Source of the DNA: Bacteroidaceae bacterium HV4-6-C5C
GTDB lineage: Bacteria > Bacteroidota > Bacteroidia > Bacteroidales > Bacteroidaceae
Assembly (NCBI GenBank): GCA_007896885.1
Contig: VOIU01000021.1
Coordinates: 1-60,175 of the forward strand
DNA length: 60,175 nt
Direction: 5' to 3'
Positions 9,660 to 19,508 of this stretch are shown piece after piece. A program made the translations under genes and the position numbers. A model generated the notes under the pieces. The model saw only the letters and a program-made list of their open reading frames with translations. It was not told the origin of the DNA and did not search any database. Position 1 is the first letter of the stretch; every line of letters starts with the position of its first letter.

Positions 9660-10661
9660 TTATCCGTTTAATATCTGCTCAATCCTTTGAATTTCCTCTG
9701 CGGTGAATGTCGTATTCTCAATTGCCTTCAGATTATCTGCCAATTGATTGACAGAGCTGGCTCCTATAATTACGGATGTCACCATATCGTCTTTTAAGAC
9801 CCAAGCTAATGACATTTCCGCTAACGTTTGCCCTCGTTCTGCAGCAAGATTGTTCAATGCTCTCAGTTGGTCCAAAAGCCCCCCTGTCAGTGTTTCTTTC
9901 TTCAAGAACAATCCTTGAGCCATGCGTGAATCTTCAGGAATACCTTTTAGGTAACGACTTGTCAGCAATCCTTGTGCTAAAGGGGAGAAAGCTATAAATC
10001 CTGTCCCATTCGCTTTAGCTTGGCGGAGTATGCCTTCATTTTCCGGCTCCCGATTGAGGAGGTTGTATCTGCCTTGATAAAGGAGACAATGCACATCACG
10101 TTCTTGTAAATAGTTGTACGCAAAAGCTGCTGCTTGTTCGGGATATTTGGATATACCTACATATAGAGCTTTTCCCTGACGTACAATATCTACCAATGCT
10201 TGTAAAGTCTCTTCCAAAGGAGTGCTTGGATCATAGCGATGGGAGTAGAATATATCAACATAGTCCAGGTTCATTCGCTTCAGACTCTGATCAAGGCTGC
10301 TCATGAGATATTTTCTTGATCCCCATTCTCCATAAGGACCAGACCACATATCATGACCGGCCTTAGATGAGATAAATAACTCATCACGATAAGGCATAAA
10401 TGATTTTTTCATGATCATTCCGAAAGTCTCTTCTGCGGACCCGTAGGATGGACCATAATTATTTGCCAAATCAAAGTGTGTGATGCCTTGATCGAATGCA
10501 TAGTGAGCCATTGCTTTTGAATTGGCAAATGGGTTTACATCACCGAAGTTGTGCCATAAGCCGAGGGAAATTTCGGGCAATAAAATGCCACTTTTCCCAC
10601 AGCGACGATATTTCATATTATCATATCGTCCTTTCTCAGGAGAGTAAATAGGATCTATCAT
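9660..10661 (-). CDS. Aldo/keto reductase, YghZ (L-glyceraldehyde 3-phosphate reductase) type
   Basis: A 333-residue TIM-barrel oxidoreductase of the AKR superfamily. The opening MKYRRCGKSG, the SLGLWHNFG stretch, FDLANNYGPSYGSAEETFG (active-site Asp/Tyr) and SSKAGHDMW (lysine) closely follow the YghZ/GprA subgroup, which reduces aldehydes such as L-glyceraldehyde 3-phosphate or methylglyoxal with NADPH. The start at 10661 was chosen because upstream codons extend into the GH27 promoter region and encode nothing family-like. It ends 7 bp from the convergent GH3-hydrolase fusion gene. Cytoplasmic; no sign of membership in the neighbouring PUL. Confidence 0.88.
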   Translation of the reverse strand: MIDPIYSPEKGRYDNMKYRRCGKSGILLPEISLGLWHNFGDVNPFANSKAMAHYAFDQGITHFDLANNYGPSYGSAEETFGMIMKKSFMPYRDELFISSKAGHDMWSGPYGEWGSRKYLMSSLDQSLKRMNLDYVDIFYSHRYDPSTPLEETLQALVDIVRQGKALYVGISKYPEQAAAFAYNYLQERDVHCLLYQGRYNLLNREPENEGILRQAKANGTGFIAFSPLAQGLLTSRYLKGIPEDSRMAQGLFLKKETLTGGLLDQLRALNNLAAERGQTLAEMSLAWVLKDDMVTSVIIGASSVNQLADNLKAIENTTFTAEEIQRIEQILNG

Positions 10662-10790
10662 AACTTTTATATTTAACTGATTTAATGATGGCAAATATAG
10701 AATATTCCGATAAATAAATCTGGCTTTTATAAGATTATATGTAAATGATACAAAGAGTGTTGCTGTGCATAACAAATGATACTATAGTTC

Positions 10791-10835
10791 GTTAAAATAA
10801 TGTTATTGTATATTCCGTTATCCTGTTATATTTGC
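10791..10835 (+). promoter_or_regulatory. PUL promoter of GH27-GH3 genes with regulon element
   Basis: The -7 box TATATTTGC occupies 10827-10835. Exactly 22 bp upstream is GTTAAAATAATGTT (10791-10804), a 10-of-14 match to the element GATAAAATAGTATC found at the same distance at three other PUL promoters. Just upstream, AAATGATACTATAG (10774-10787) looks like part of the same element in reverse orientation. Confidence 0.6.
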
Positions 10836-10864
10836 ATGGCATAAGAATATAAAATTAAAGTACC

Positions 10865-12085
10865 ATGAAAAAGACCTTTCTTGCAGTTGCGTTAGCAGCT
10901 CTTTCTATTATTCCTTTATCTGCTCAGAAATTCGAAGGCTTGGCTAAAACTCCTCCCATGGGTTGGAATAGTTGGAATAAGTTTGCTTGTAATATTGATG
11001 AAAACTTAATTAAAGGCGTTGCAGACGCAATGGTTGAAACAGGATTGCGTGATGCCGGATATGTTTATCTCAATTTAGATGACTGCTGGCATGGTCAGCG
11101 TGATAGTTTGGGCTTTATACAGGCGGATCCTGTTAGGTTTCCTTCCGGTATCAAAGCGTTGGCTGATTATGTGCATTCCAAAGGACTGAAGATCGGTATT
11201 TATTCTGATGCGGGGCGCCAGACTTGTGCTGGTCGCCCGGGAAGTCTTGGTCATGAATATCAAGATGCAATGCAATATGCCAAATGGGGAATTGATTATC
11301 TGAAGTATGATTGGTGTAACACGGAGAATGTGAATCCGGTGGGGGCTTATAATTTGATGAGAGATGCTTTACGTGCTGCCGGGCGACCGATTCTTTTTAG
11401 TATGTGTGAGTGGGGGCAAAGCAAACCATGGGAGTGGGCTACTGAGACTGGTCACATGTGGCGAACTACGGGAGATATATTTAATTGTTTCGATTGTTTA
11501 GATCAGCATCCGGGATGGGCCTCGTACGGGGTCATGCAAATTCTGGATATGCAGAATGGTTTGCGTAAGTATGCTGGTCCCGGGCATTGGAATGATCCTG
11601 ATATGCTGGAAGTCGGAAACGGGCAATCGGTTAATGAAGATCGTGCTCATTTCTCCATGTGGTGCATGCTTGCAGCTCCTCTTATTTTAGGGAATGATAT
11701 CCGCAGCATGTCGCAGGATACAAAAGATATTTTAATGAACCGTGAAGTGGTTGCCATTAATCAGGATAGTTTGGGAGTCCAGGGATTGAAATTTGCAGTG
11801 AAAGACGGTCTTGAGTTTTGGTTTAAACCTTTAGCTAATAACGATTGGGCTTTCTGTATTCTTAATCGCACGACTGAGGCTAAACAATATACGATTGATT
11901 GGCAGTCTTTCAATTTGTATGATGAGGTTGCAAAACGTTTTACTGATTTTGATTCGAAGACTTATACGATTCGAAACCTCTGGACTAAAAAAGCAGAAGG
12001 AAATACGAGTAAGATAAAGAGTGTAACGATACCTGGACATGATGTTGCGCTTTATCGCCTAAGTGCTATCTCAAAGAAGAAATGA
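10865..12085 (+). CDS. GH27 alpha-galactosidase
   Basis: A 406-residue secreted glycoside hydrolase of family 27. Motifs in order: PPMGWNSWNKFAC, LDDCWHG, YSDAGRQTCAGRPGS, YLKYDWCN with the nucleophile aspartate in KYD, and WNDPDMLEVGN; a beta-sandwich C-terminal domain follows. The signal peptide MKKTFLAVALAALSIIPLSAQ is cleaved after Ala-Gln, with no lipobox, so the enzyme is probably periplasmic. It would remove alpha-1,6-galactose branches from galactomannan oligosaccharides. First gene of a two-gene unit with the GH3 enzyme, driven by the promoter at 10791-10835. Confidence 0.93.
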   Translation: MKKTFLAVALAALSIIPLSAQKFEGLAKTPPMGWNSWNKFACNIDENLIKGVADAMVETGLRDAGYVYLNLDDCWHGQRDSLGFIQADPVRFPSGIKALADYVHSKGLKIGIYSDAGRQTCAGRPGSLGHEYQDAMQYAKWGIDYLKYDWCNTENVNPVGAYNLMRDALRAAGRPILFSMCEWGQSKPWEWATETGHMWRTTGDIFNCFDCLDQHPGWASYGVMQILDMQNGLRKYAGPGHWNDPDMLEVGNGQSVNEDRAHFSMWCMLAAPLILGNDIRSMSQDTKDILMNREVVAINQDSLGVQGLKFAVKDGLEFWFKPLANNDWAFCILNRTTEAKQYTIDWQSFNLYDEVAKRFTDFDSKTYTIRNLWTKKAEGNTSKIKSVTIPGHDVALYRLSAISKKK

Positions 12086-12101
12086 CTTAAAAAATATACT
12101 A

Positions 12102-14402
12102 ATGAAAAAAATAATTTTAGTTATGGTAATCGGAGCTAGTTTATGCTCCTTCGAAGGAAATAAGAAGGAAGTATATAAAGACGCGTCCGCTCCCGTAAAA
12201 GAACGGGTGGAGGATTTGTTAAAGCGAATGACGTTGGAAGAAAAAGTGGGACAGATGAATCAGTTTGTCGGCATTGAACATATCAAGACAAATAGTGCTG
12301 TAATGACTGCTGATGAGTTGAAAAATAATACTGCAAATGCATTTTATCCGGGCTTTACTTATAAAGATGTCGAAAAATGGACAGAACAGGGAGTGATTGG
12401 CTCATTTTTACATGTGTTGACTCTTAAAGAAGCAAATTATTTGCAATCGCTTGCTATGAAAAGTCGTCTCCAAATACCAATTTTATTCGGGATAGATGCA
12501 ATTCACGGTAATGCCAATGCACCTGATAATACGGTCTATCCCACTAATATAAATCTGGCTTGTTCTTTTGATACTTTGATGGCTTATAAAATAGCCCGAC
12601 AGACGGCCAAGGAAATGCGTGCCATGAATATGCATTGGACGTTTAATCCGAATGTGGAAGTTGCACGCGATGCGCGTTGGGGCCGAGTAGGAGAAACTTA
12701 TGGAGAAGATCCTTATTTAGTGTCTTTGATGGGTGTTCAGTCGGTTAAAGGTTATCAGGGAAATCTGAATAGCGATGCGGATGTGTTGGCTTGTATTAAG
12801 CATTTTGTAGGAGGTAGTGAGCCTATTAATGGAACGAATGGTTCGCCAGCCGATTTATCGGAACGTACATTGCGTGAAGTTTTCTTTCCTCCTTTTGAAG
12901 CCGGAGTGAAGGCGGGTGCAATGTCATTGATGACTGCTCACAATGAATTGAACGGAATCCCTTGTCACAGTAATGAATGGCTGATTGAGGATGTCTTGCG
13001 TGGGGAGTGGAAGTTCCCCGGTTTTGTGGTAAGTGACTGGATGGACATTGAGCATATTCATGATCTTCATGCTACTGCAGAGAATATTAAAGAAGCTTTT
13101 TACCAATCTATAATGGCGGGTATGGATATGCACATGCATGGTATTCACTGGAATGAAATGGTGGTGGAGCTGGTGAAAGAAGGACGTATACCTGAATCTC
13201 GTATTGATGAGTCTGTTCGCCGTATTTTGGATATCAAGTTCCGCTTGGGCTTATTTGAACATCCTTATGCCGATGAAAGCAAAACAATGAAGATACGTCT
13301 TTCGGCAGAACATCGCCAGACGGCTCTTGAGGCAGCCCGGAGTGGAATTGTGCTCCTTAAGAATGAAGGAGTTCTTCCACTTAACGCTTCAAAATATAAA
13401 AGGATATTGGTGACCGGAATCAATGCCGACGATGAGAATATTTTGGGAGATTGGAGTGCACCTGAAAAACCGGAGAATGTAACGACAATCCTTGAAGGCT
13501 TGAAAATGATAGCACCGGATACTCAATTTGATTTTGTCGATCAGGGGTGGGATCCGCGCAATATGAATCCTGCAAAAGTGACTGAAGCTGCAGATCGTGC
13601 CAAGTTCGCTGATTTGAATATTGTGGTGGCGGGAGAATATATGATGCGTTTTCGTTGGACGGATCGAACGGATGGAGAAGATACCGACCGCTCGGATATT
13701 GACCTTGTTGGCTTGCAGAATGAACTGATCGAAAAAGTAGCTGCTTCCGGTAAACCGACCATATTAATTCTTGTAAACGGGCGTCCGCTCGGAGTACAGT
13801 GGGCGGCGGAACATTTACCGGCTATTGTTGAAGCTTGGGCACCGGGTATGTATGGTGGACAGGCTGTAGCCGAAATCCTTTATGGGAAAGTGAACCCTTC
13901 TGCAAAATTGGCAATTACAATTCCGCATAGCGTAGGGCAACTTCAAATGATCTACAATCATAAACCATCGCAATATTTCCATCCTTATGCTGCCGGGAAG
14001 CCAAGTACTCCACTTTATCCCTTTGGCTATGGTTTATCATACACTACCTATAAATACGAGGATTTAAAACTTGACCGTAAAGAAATTAGTAAAGACGGTA
14101 AGGTAGAAGCGAGCGTAAAAGTAACGAATACCGGTACTCGCGATGGAGTGGAGATTGTTCAACTTTACATTCATGATAAATATAGCAGTGCCACCCGACC
14201 TGTGAAAGAGTTAAAAGATTTTGCCCGGGTATCATTGAAGACAGGGGAGAGTAAAAACATCAGCTTCATTATCACACCGGATAAACTAGCTTTTTATGAT
14301 AAGAAGATGCAAAAGATTGTCGAACCCGGTGAGTTCACAATAATGGTGGGCTCTTCTTCAGATGATAAGGATCTGCTGAAAGAAGAGTTTGCAGTGAAAT
14401 AA
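12102..14402 (+). CDS. GH3 beta-glycosidase (BglX-like)
   Basis: A 766-residue exo-acting GH3 enzyme of the beta-glucosidase type. Visible are the N-terminal barrel with ARDARWGRVGETYGEDPYL, KHF (233-235) and the nucleophile D312 in FVVSDWMD, the C-terminal alpha/beta sandwich, and a fibronectin-III-like tail (~670-760). An N-terminal hydrophobic segment suggests export; the Cys at 15 lacks a good lipobox. The ATG at 12102, 16 bp after the GH27 stop, was chosen over an upstream TTG. In this PUL it would release terminal glucose or mannose from gluco/galactomannan oligosaccharides; sugar specificity cannot be read from sequence. Confidence 0.88.
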   Translation: MKKIILVMVIGASLCSFEGNKKEVYKDASAPVKERVEDLLKRMTLEEKVGQMNQFVGIEHIKTNSAVMTADELKNNTANAFYPGFTYKDVEKWTEQGVIGSFLHVLTLKEANYLQSLAMKSRLQIPILFGIDAIHGNANAPDNTVYPTNINLACSFDTLMAYKIARQTAKEMRAMNMHWTFNPNVEVARDARWGRVGETYGEDPYLVSLMGVQSVKGYQGNLNSDADVLACIKHFVGGSEPINGTNGSPADLSERTLREVFFPPFEAGVKAGAMSLMTAHNELNGIPCHSNEWLIEDVLRGEWKFPGFVVSDWMDIEHIHDLHATAENIKEAFYQSIMAGMDMHMHGIHWNEMVVELVKEGRIPESRIDESVRRILDIKFRLGLFEHPYADESKTMKIRLSAEHRQTALEAARSGIVLLKNEGVLPLNASKYKRILVTGINADDENILGDWSAPEKPENVTTILEGLKMIAPDTQFDFVDQGWDPRNMNPAKVTEAADRAKFADLNIVVAGEYMMRFRWTDRTDGEDTDRSDIDLVGLQNELIEKVAASGKPTILILVNGRPLGVQWAAEHLPAIVEAWAPGMYGGQAVAEILYGKVNPSAKLAITIPHSVGQLQMIYNHKPSQYFHPYAAGKPSTPLYPFGYGLSYTTYKYEDLKLDRKEISKDGKVEASVKVTNTGTRDGVEIVQLYIHDKYSSATRPVKELKDFARVSLKTGESKNISFIITPDKLAFYDKKMQKIVEPGEFTIMVGSSSDDKDLLKEEFAVK

Positions 14403-14567
14403 TGATTGTTAGGTTAGAAGTTTTTCTGTTTCGATGATAATGGCATAGATAGAAGTCGCATTATTCTATTTTCTTTTATAAGGCGACTTATATCCTTATG
14501 TATACTTTTTATTTCTTGGTTTTACCGATGTGGTTCTTCATGTTTATCTTTTATATCCTGTAATTGT

Positions 14568-17000
14568 ATGAGACGAGCTGTGTTTTTCTTGCTGATGATT
14601 TGTCTGTCTGTTTGGGTTTTTGGGCAGTCGAGTCGTGAACGTATTTTGCTGGATGACGACTGGCAGTTTGCTTTCGGAAATGCCTCTGATCCGCTCAAAG
14701 ATTTTGGTTGTGGTACAGAATATTTTAACTATCTCACCAAAGCAGCTTCTATTCATAATACAGGACCTTATTCCCCGAAATTTGATGCTTCCGGATGGAA
14801 GAAAGTTAATTTGCCTCATGACTGGGTAGTTGACTTGCCTTATGATTCTTTAGCAAGCCATAGCCATGGTTACAAAACAGTCGGCTATCAATATCCTGAA
14901 ACAAGTGTAGGCTGGTATCGTAAGACTTTTACTATACCTTCGCAAGACTTGGGTAAACATCTCTTTCTACAATTCGATGGCATCTTTCGCGACGCACGAA
15001 TTTGGGTAAACGGGTTTTACGTCGGACATGAGCCGAGTGGATATGCTACACAGGTATATGATATTACGGATTATTTGAACTATGACGGAGAGAACCTGAT
15101 AACGGTTCGTGTTGATGCCACCCTTCAAGAAGGTTGGTTTTATGAAGGAGCAGGTATATACCGACATGTCTGGCTGAATAAGACAGCACCGTTACATGTT
15201 GTTCCTTTCGGCACTTTTGTACATAGCTCTCTTGATAAAAACTTTCAAAAAGCGATTCTGACAGTAGAAACAACTGTAGAAAATTCGGGATTACTATCGA
15301 CTGATTATCATTTGAAACAGATATTAAGAGATTCTGCAGGCGTTGAAGTGGCTCATTCCACAATGGAAGGCAAAACCTTATTACCAAAAGAAGAATATCT
15401 CAGTTCTGTCAAAATGGAGGTGTCACATCCTAAGCTTTGGAGTGCTGATTCTCCTTATTTATATACATTGAGTACAGAGGTCTATCAAGGTGATCGCCTT
15501 GTAGACTTCTATACTACAATTACCGGTATCCGGCAAATTGATTTTGATGCGGCTCAGGGCTTCCTTTTGAATGGAAAATCTCTTAAGATAAAAGGTATGA
15601 ATATGCATCAGGATCATCCTGGAGTAGGTACAGGTATTCCGGACGCTTTGCAACTTTACCGGATTAGACAACTGAAAACGATAGGATGTAATGCATATCG
15701 TTCCTCTCATAACCCGATGACTCCTGAAATGCTTGAAGTGTGTGATCGGGAAGGTGTATTAGTTATTGAAGAAAATCGTTTGATGGGTGTTAATAAGGAA
15801 CATCTTAACCTTTTGGAACGAATGCTAAAGCGTGATCGGAACCACCCTTCCATTATTCTGTGGAGTGTAGGAAATGAGGAATGGGGTATTGAAAGTAAGG
15901 AAGCAGGACTCCGTATCGCTGCCACAATGAGAGAGTTCTGTCATCGCATTGATTCTACACGCCCTGTGACAGCAGCATTAAGCGGAGGAAATCAGTTATT
16001 AAAATCGTTGGATGTGATAGGATATAACTATATATTTCAAAATCCGGTAGAATATTACCATAAACAATATCCCCATTGGAAAGCATTGGGCTCTGAGGAA
16101 ACTTCAGGCGCCGGTACTCGTGGTATTTACGATAACGATTTTTCAAATGGACACATGGCTGCATTCAATCGTTCTCCTTATGGAGCGGATAGCATTTTTA
16201 ATGTGATTGGACGTGGTTGGAAATTTTATGATGAGCGTCCCTATCTCGGAGGAATATTCTATTGGACTGGATTTGATTATCGGGGTGAGCCTAATCCTCT
16301 GAAGTATCCCGCCACAGGTTCTCAATACGGAATATTTGATTATTGCGGATTTCCTAAAGATGAGGCTTTTTATTTGAAATCGTGGTGGACGGAGAAACCG
16401 GTACTCCACTTGTTCCCGCATTGGAATCTTCAAGGGCATGAAGGAAAAAACGTTGATGTTTGGGCATATAGTAATTGCGACGAAGTAGAACTTTTTGTGA
16501 ATGATAAGAGCATGGGGCGCAAACAGATGATAAAGAATGGCTTTCTTTCGTGGAATGTAGTATATCATCCGGGCATACTTAAGGCTGTTGGTTATAAAAA
16601 CAATATAAAGCTATTGACAGAGAAGATTGCGACTACCGGTGAGCCGGCTCGTATTAATTTGACTGCCGATCGTAATCGGATAAAATCAGACAATAAAGAT
16701 GTATCAATATTAAGGGTAGAACTTTTGGATAAGCAAGGCCGAATAGTCCCTACCGCTTGTAATGAACTTGATTTAATCGTTGAGGGTCCTGTAAGAATAC
16801 TGGGTGTAGGTAATGGAGATCCTGCCTATCATGTTGCAGAACGACCTTCGGAGTCGGGGACATCATTTAAAGTAAAGGCATTTAATGGATTGGCGCAAGT
16901 ACTTTTACAGAGTAATGGGAATATCGGTGAAGCTAAAATGACAGTAAGATCCTCTGGCTTACAACCAGCTACTTACGAATTAAAGGTTGATGGTAAATAA
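14568..17000 (+). CDS. GH2 beta-glycosidase with DUF4982-type domain
   Basis: An 810-residue secreted family 2 hydrolase. The jelly-roll domain carries GWYRKTFTIP and the DARIWVNG stretch; the TIM barrel has RSSHNPMTPEMLEVCD, acid/base E437 in WSVGNEEWG and the probable nucleophile E510 in LGSEETSG. A DUF4982-like beta domain (WNLQGHEGKNVDVWAYSN) and a further C-terminal Ig-like domain follow. Signal peptide ends at FGQ (20). The architecture matches Bacteroides beta-galactosidase-type GH2 enzymes; in a mannan locus beta-mannosidase activity is also possible. The 165-bp gap before it shows no clear promoter, so it may belong to the GH27-GH3 unit. Confidence 0.87.
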   Translation: MRRAVFFLLMICLSVWVFGQSSRERILLDDDWQFAFGNASDPLKDFGCGTEYFNYLTKAASIHNTGPYSPKFDASGWKKVNLPHDWVVDLPYDSLASHSHGYKTVGYQYPETSVGWYRKTFTIPSQDLGKHLFLQFDGIFRDARIWVNGFYVGHEPSGYATQVYDITDYLNYDGENLITVRVDATLQEGWFYEGAGIYRHVWLNKTAPLHVVPFGTFVHSSLDKNFQKAILTVETTVENSGLLSTDYHLKQILRDSAGVEVAHSTMEGKTLLPKEEYLSSVKMEVSHPKLWSADSPYLYTLSTEVYQGDRLVDFYTTITGIRQIDFDAAQGFLLNGKSLKIKGMNMHQDHPGVGTGIPDALQLYRIRQLKTIGCNAYRSSHNPMTPEMLEVCDREGVLVIEENRLMGVNKEHLNLLERMLKRDRNHPSIILWSVGNEEWGIESKEAGLRIAATMREFCHRIDSTRPVTAALSGGNQLLKSLDVIGYNYIFQNPVEYYHKQYPHWKALGSEETSGAGTRGIYDNDFSNGHMAAFNRSPYGADSIFNVIGRGWKFYDERPYLGGIFYWTGFDYRGEPNPLKYPATGSQYGIFDYCGFPKDEAFYLKSWWTEKPVLHLFPHWNLQGHEGKNVDVWAYSNCDEVELFVNDKSMGRKQMIKNGFLSWNVVYHPGILKAVGYKNNIKLLTEKIATTGEPARINLTADRNRIKSDNKDVSILRVELLDKQGRIVPTACNELDLIVEGPVRILGVGNGDPAYHVAERPSESGTSFKVKAFNGLAQVLLQSNGNIGEAKMTVRSSGLQPATYELKVDGK

Positions 17001-17101
17001 TACTTAGCTTTATTTTTCGATTCAATTTCTGTTTTAAATGATACTTTAGAGGGCATAATTTTGTATATGTAACAAATTTTATCCCTAAAAGAAACAAATG
17101 G

Positions 17102-17137
17102 TACCCATGGGTAAAAAAGATGAATGAGTATATTTGC
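17102..17137 (+). promoter_or_regulatory. araC-type regulator promoter with 12-bp palindrome
   Basis: TATATTTGC (17129-17137) is a good -7 box 26 bp before the ATG. The perfect palindrome TACCCATGGGTA (17102-17113) lies where the -33 element should be and no TTTG is present there, so it may be an operator. The GATAAAATAGTATC element of the other PUL promoters is absent at this position. Confidence 0.5.
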
Positions 17138-17163
17138 TTGATGCTACTTTTAATCAATACGCC

Positions 17164-18051
17164 ATGGAGAACTCAAACTATATTATGAGGGAAATTACTC
17201 CCTTATCTGATCGTGATTGTTTTTATATCGCTGATCGGAGGAAAACTGCTTTTACTTATCCTATTCACTGCCATGCTGAATATGAACTTAATTTTGCAGA
17301 ACACGCATCCGGTGTCCGCCGTGTTGTAGGAGATTCTTCTGAGATTATAGGGGATTATGATTTGGTACTGATAACAGGGAAGGATTTGGAGCACGTCTGG
17401 GAACAACATGAATGCAGCTCAAGAGATATACGTGAGATAACCATCCAATTTTCTTCCGATCTTTTCCTGAAAAATTTCATTTCAAAGAATCAGTTTGATA
17501 GTATAAGATGGATGCTTGAACGTGCAAAATGTGGGCTAAGCTTTCCTATACAAGCTATAATGAGAGTATATAATTGGTTGGATAAGCTTGCTTCGGAAGA
17601 GCAAGGCTTTTATGCTGTCGTACACTTTTTGTGTATTTTGTATGAATTGTCATTATATGATAATGCAAAAGTACTTGCTAGCTCTTCATTCGCTAAAATC
17701 GAAACTTTCTCGGAGAGCCGACGTGTGCAGAAGGTACAAAAGTTCATAGCTGATCACTATCAAGAAGAAATACGTTTGTCTACTTTGGCTGATATGGTTG
17801 GTATGACTTCTGTTTCTTTTAGCCGTTTTTTTAGACTTCGCACGGGAAAAACTCTTTCAGATTATATATTGGATATTCGTTTAGGTTTTGCGAGTCGTAT
17901 GCTAGTAGACTCTACTCGCACTATTGCTGAAATTTGTTATGATTCGGGCTTTAATAACCTTTCTAATTTTAACCGTATGTTTAAACGACAAAAAGGTTGC
18001 CCTCCAAAAGAATTTAGAGAAAATTATAGAAAGAAAAAAATTGTGGTATGA
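17164..18051 (+). CDS. AraC-family transcriptional regulator of the PUL
   Basis: A 295-residue regulator. Residues ~20-90 form a cupin-like sensing domain (YPIHCHAEYELN with metal/ligand-type histidines, LITGKDLEHVW); residues ~190-290 are two helix-turn-helix units with LADMVGMTSVSFSRFFR and AEICYDSGFNNLSNFNRMFK, the latter the AraC signature. It sits in the middle of the PUL and is the only PUL-type regulator present: there is no hybrid two-component sensor, SusR or ECF sigma/anti-sigma pair. It is therefore the leading candidate to bind the GATAAAATAGTATC element upstream of the surrounding genes. The ATG at 17164 fits the promoter at 17129; an in-frame upstream codon overlaps it. Confidence 0.9.
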   Translation: MENSNYIMREITPLSDRDCFYIADRRKTAFTYPIHCHAEYELNFAEHASGVRRVVGDSSEIIGDYDLVLITGKDLEHVWEQHECSSRDIREITIQFSSDLFLKNFISKNQFDSIRWMLERAKCGLSFPIQAIMRVYNWLDKLASEEQGFYAVVHFLCILYELSLYDNAKVLASSSFAKIETFSESRRVQKVQKFIADHYQEEIRLSTLADMVGMTSVSFSRFFRLRTGKTLSDYILDIRLGFASRMLVDSTRTIAEICYDSGFNNLSNFNRMFKRQKGCPPKEFRENYRKKKIVV

Positions 18052-18093
18052 TAATATTGTATCATTACTCTCTAATTTAATGATGGATTTTGC
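18050..18093 (+). promoter_or_regulatory. PUL promoter of the CE7 esterase with degenerate regulon element
   Basis: GATAATATTGTATC (18050-18063) has the GATA/TATC inverted arms and 6-bp centre of the PUL element; with flanking T and A the arms are TGATA/TATCA. A weak -7 box, GGATTTTGC (18085-18093), follows at 21 bp rather than 22. The element overlaps the stop codon of the regulator gene. Confidence 0.45.
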
Positions 18094-18118
18094 TTTTGAT
18101 AAAAATTATTCTTTTGCT

Positions 18119-19399
18119 ATGAAAAAAGTTTTTCTTTTTGGTGTGTACTTATGCTTCGCACTTTCTGTAATAGCACAGATACGTGGAAGTGAAATTCGTG
18201 TATTAGTCTCTCCCGACCGGTTGGACTGGAAATATAATGTGAATGAAGAATGTCTTTTCTCTATTCAAGTCTTAAAAGCACAAAATCCTCTTCCTAATGT
18301 TACTGTGGATTATGAAATTGGCCCTGAAATGTATCCTGTGGATATAAAGAAAGGTGTGGCTTTGAAGGATGGAAAGTTAATGCTCAAGGGTAAGATGAAA
18401 GTACCTGGGTTTCTACGTTGTAAAGTAACTGCCCATATTGGTGACCGGACTTATCAAGGGTTGGCAACTGCTGCTTATTCTCCCGAGCAAATACAGCCTG
18501 TATCGGAGTTTCCCTCCGACTTTTTAGACTTTTGGATGAAAGAGATTACTGAGGCACGAAAGATTCCTTTGTTGCCATTAATGACGTTACTTCCCGAGCG
18601 TTGTACCGAAATGGTAAATGTCTACCAAGTTAGTTTTCAGATAGATCGTTCTGGATCCCGTTTTTATGGAATTTTATGTATGCCAAAGAAAGATGGAACG
18701 TATCCGGCCTTACTTCGGGTTCCCGGTGCAGGAGTTCGTCCTTATTCCGGCGATACTTATACAGCTTCCCAAGGTGCAATTACATTGGAAGTGGGTATTC
18801 ACGGAATACCGGTGACTTTGGATCAATCGGTTTATGACGCCTTGGCTAACGGGGCCTTAAATAGTTATTGGACCTATTGCAGGAATGATTTGAAATCATT
18901 CTATTATCATCGAGTAATACTTGGAGCACTTCGAGCTGTGGATTTTATAGATTCTCTTCCACAATATAATAAAAAGGCGTTAGCTGTAGCTGGTTCAAGT
19001 CAAGGAGGGGCTCTTTCAATTATTACTGCCGCACTTGATTCGCGGGTTACCTGTTTGGCTGCTGTTCACCCCGCTCTTTGCGATCATGAAGCTTCTCTAA
19101 AGAAACGCGCCTGCGGATGGCCTCATTACTTTTATTATTATGGAGCACCTGATGCAAAGGAACTTAAAGTAATTCGTTATTACGATACAGTGAATTTTGC
19201 ACGTTGCCTAAGAGTACCCGGATGGTTTAGTTGGGGGTATAATGATGAAGTATGTCCGCCCACTTCAATGTATGCTGCTTACAATGTGATAACTTCCCCT
19301 AAGGAATTGCATCCTTATATTGAAACGGGACATTATTGGTATCAAGAGCAATGGGATGAATGGGAAAATTGGTTACTCCGGATGTTAGCGATAAAATGA
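18119..19399 (+). CDS. CE7-like acetyl xylan esterase family deacetylase
   Basis: A 426-residue secreted alpha/beta hydrolase of the AXE1/cephalosporin-C deacetylase (CE7) type. The predicted triad is S294 in AGSSQGG, D376 in GYNDEVCPP and H405 in TGHYWYQ. Residues ~20-125 form an extra N-terminal beta domain common in Bacteroides members. The signal peptide MKKVFLFGVYLCFALSVIAQ fixes the start at 18119; longer in-frame readings overlap the regulator gene out of frame and are unlikely. It would remove acetyl groups from oligosaccharides, here probably O-acetylated mannan. It has its own element-bearing promoter. Confidence 0.87.
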   Translation: MKKVFLFGVYLCFALSVIAQIRGSEIRVLVSPDRLDWKYNVNEECLFSIQVLKAQNPLPNVTVDYEIGPEMYPVDIKKGVALKDGKLMLKGKMKVPGFLRCKVTAHIGDRTYQGLATAAYSPEQIQPVSEFPSDFLDFWMKEITEARKIPLLPLMTLLPERCTEMVNVYQVSFQIDRSGSRFYGILCMPKKDGTYPALLRVPGAGVRPYSGDTYTASQGAITLEVGIHGIPVTLDQSVYDALANGALNSYWTYCRNDLKSFYYHRVILGALRAVDFIDSLPQYNKKALAVAGSSQGGALSIITAALDSRVTCLAAVHPALCDHEASLKKRACGWPHYFYYYGAPDAKELKVIRYYDTVNFARCLRVPGWFSWGYNDEVCPPTSMYAAYNVITSPKELHPYIETGHYWYQEQWDEWENWLLRMLAIK

Positions 19400-19439
19400 T
19401 ATAAAAAATATTGATGCACATTATATAGGTCATGATTCT

Positions 19440-19484
19440 GATAAAATAGTATCGCTATCAAGGTTTTTAATCCTATACATTTGC
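19440..19484 (+). promoter_or_regulatory. PUL promoter of GH5 with regulon element
   Basis: GATAAAATAGTATC (19440-19453) followed after exactly 22 bp by the -7 box TACATTTGC (19476-19484), which is 24 bp before the GH5 ATG. The element covers the position where the -33 box would be. Confidence 0.72.
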
Positions 19485-19508
19485 GTTGTTACAAAATAAT
19501 CTATTACA

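Noticed and set aside
14454..14490. AAGTCGC...GCGACTT inverted repeat before the GH2 gene
   Set aside because: Seven-bp arms around a 20+ nt loop with no following T-run; no clear function.
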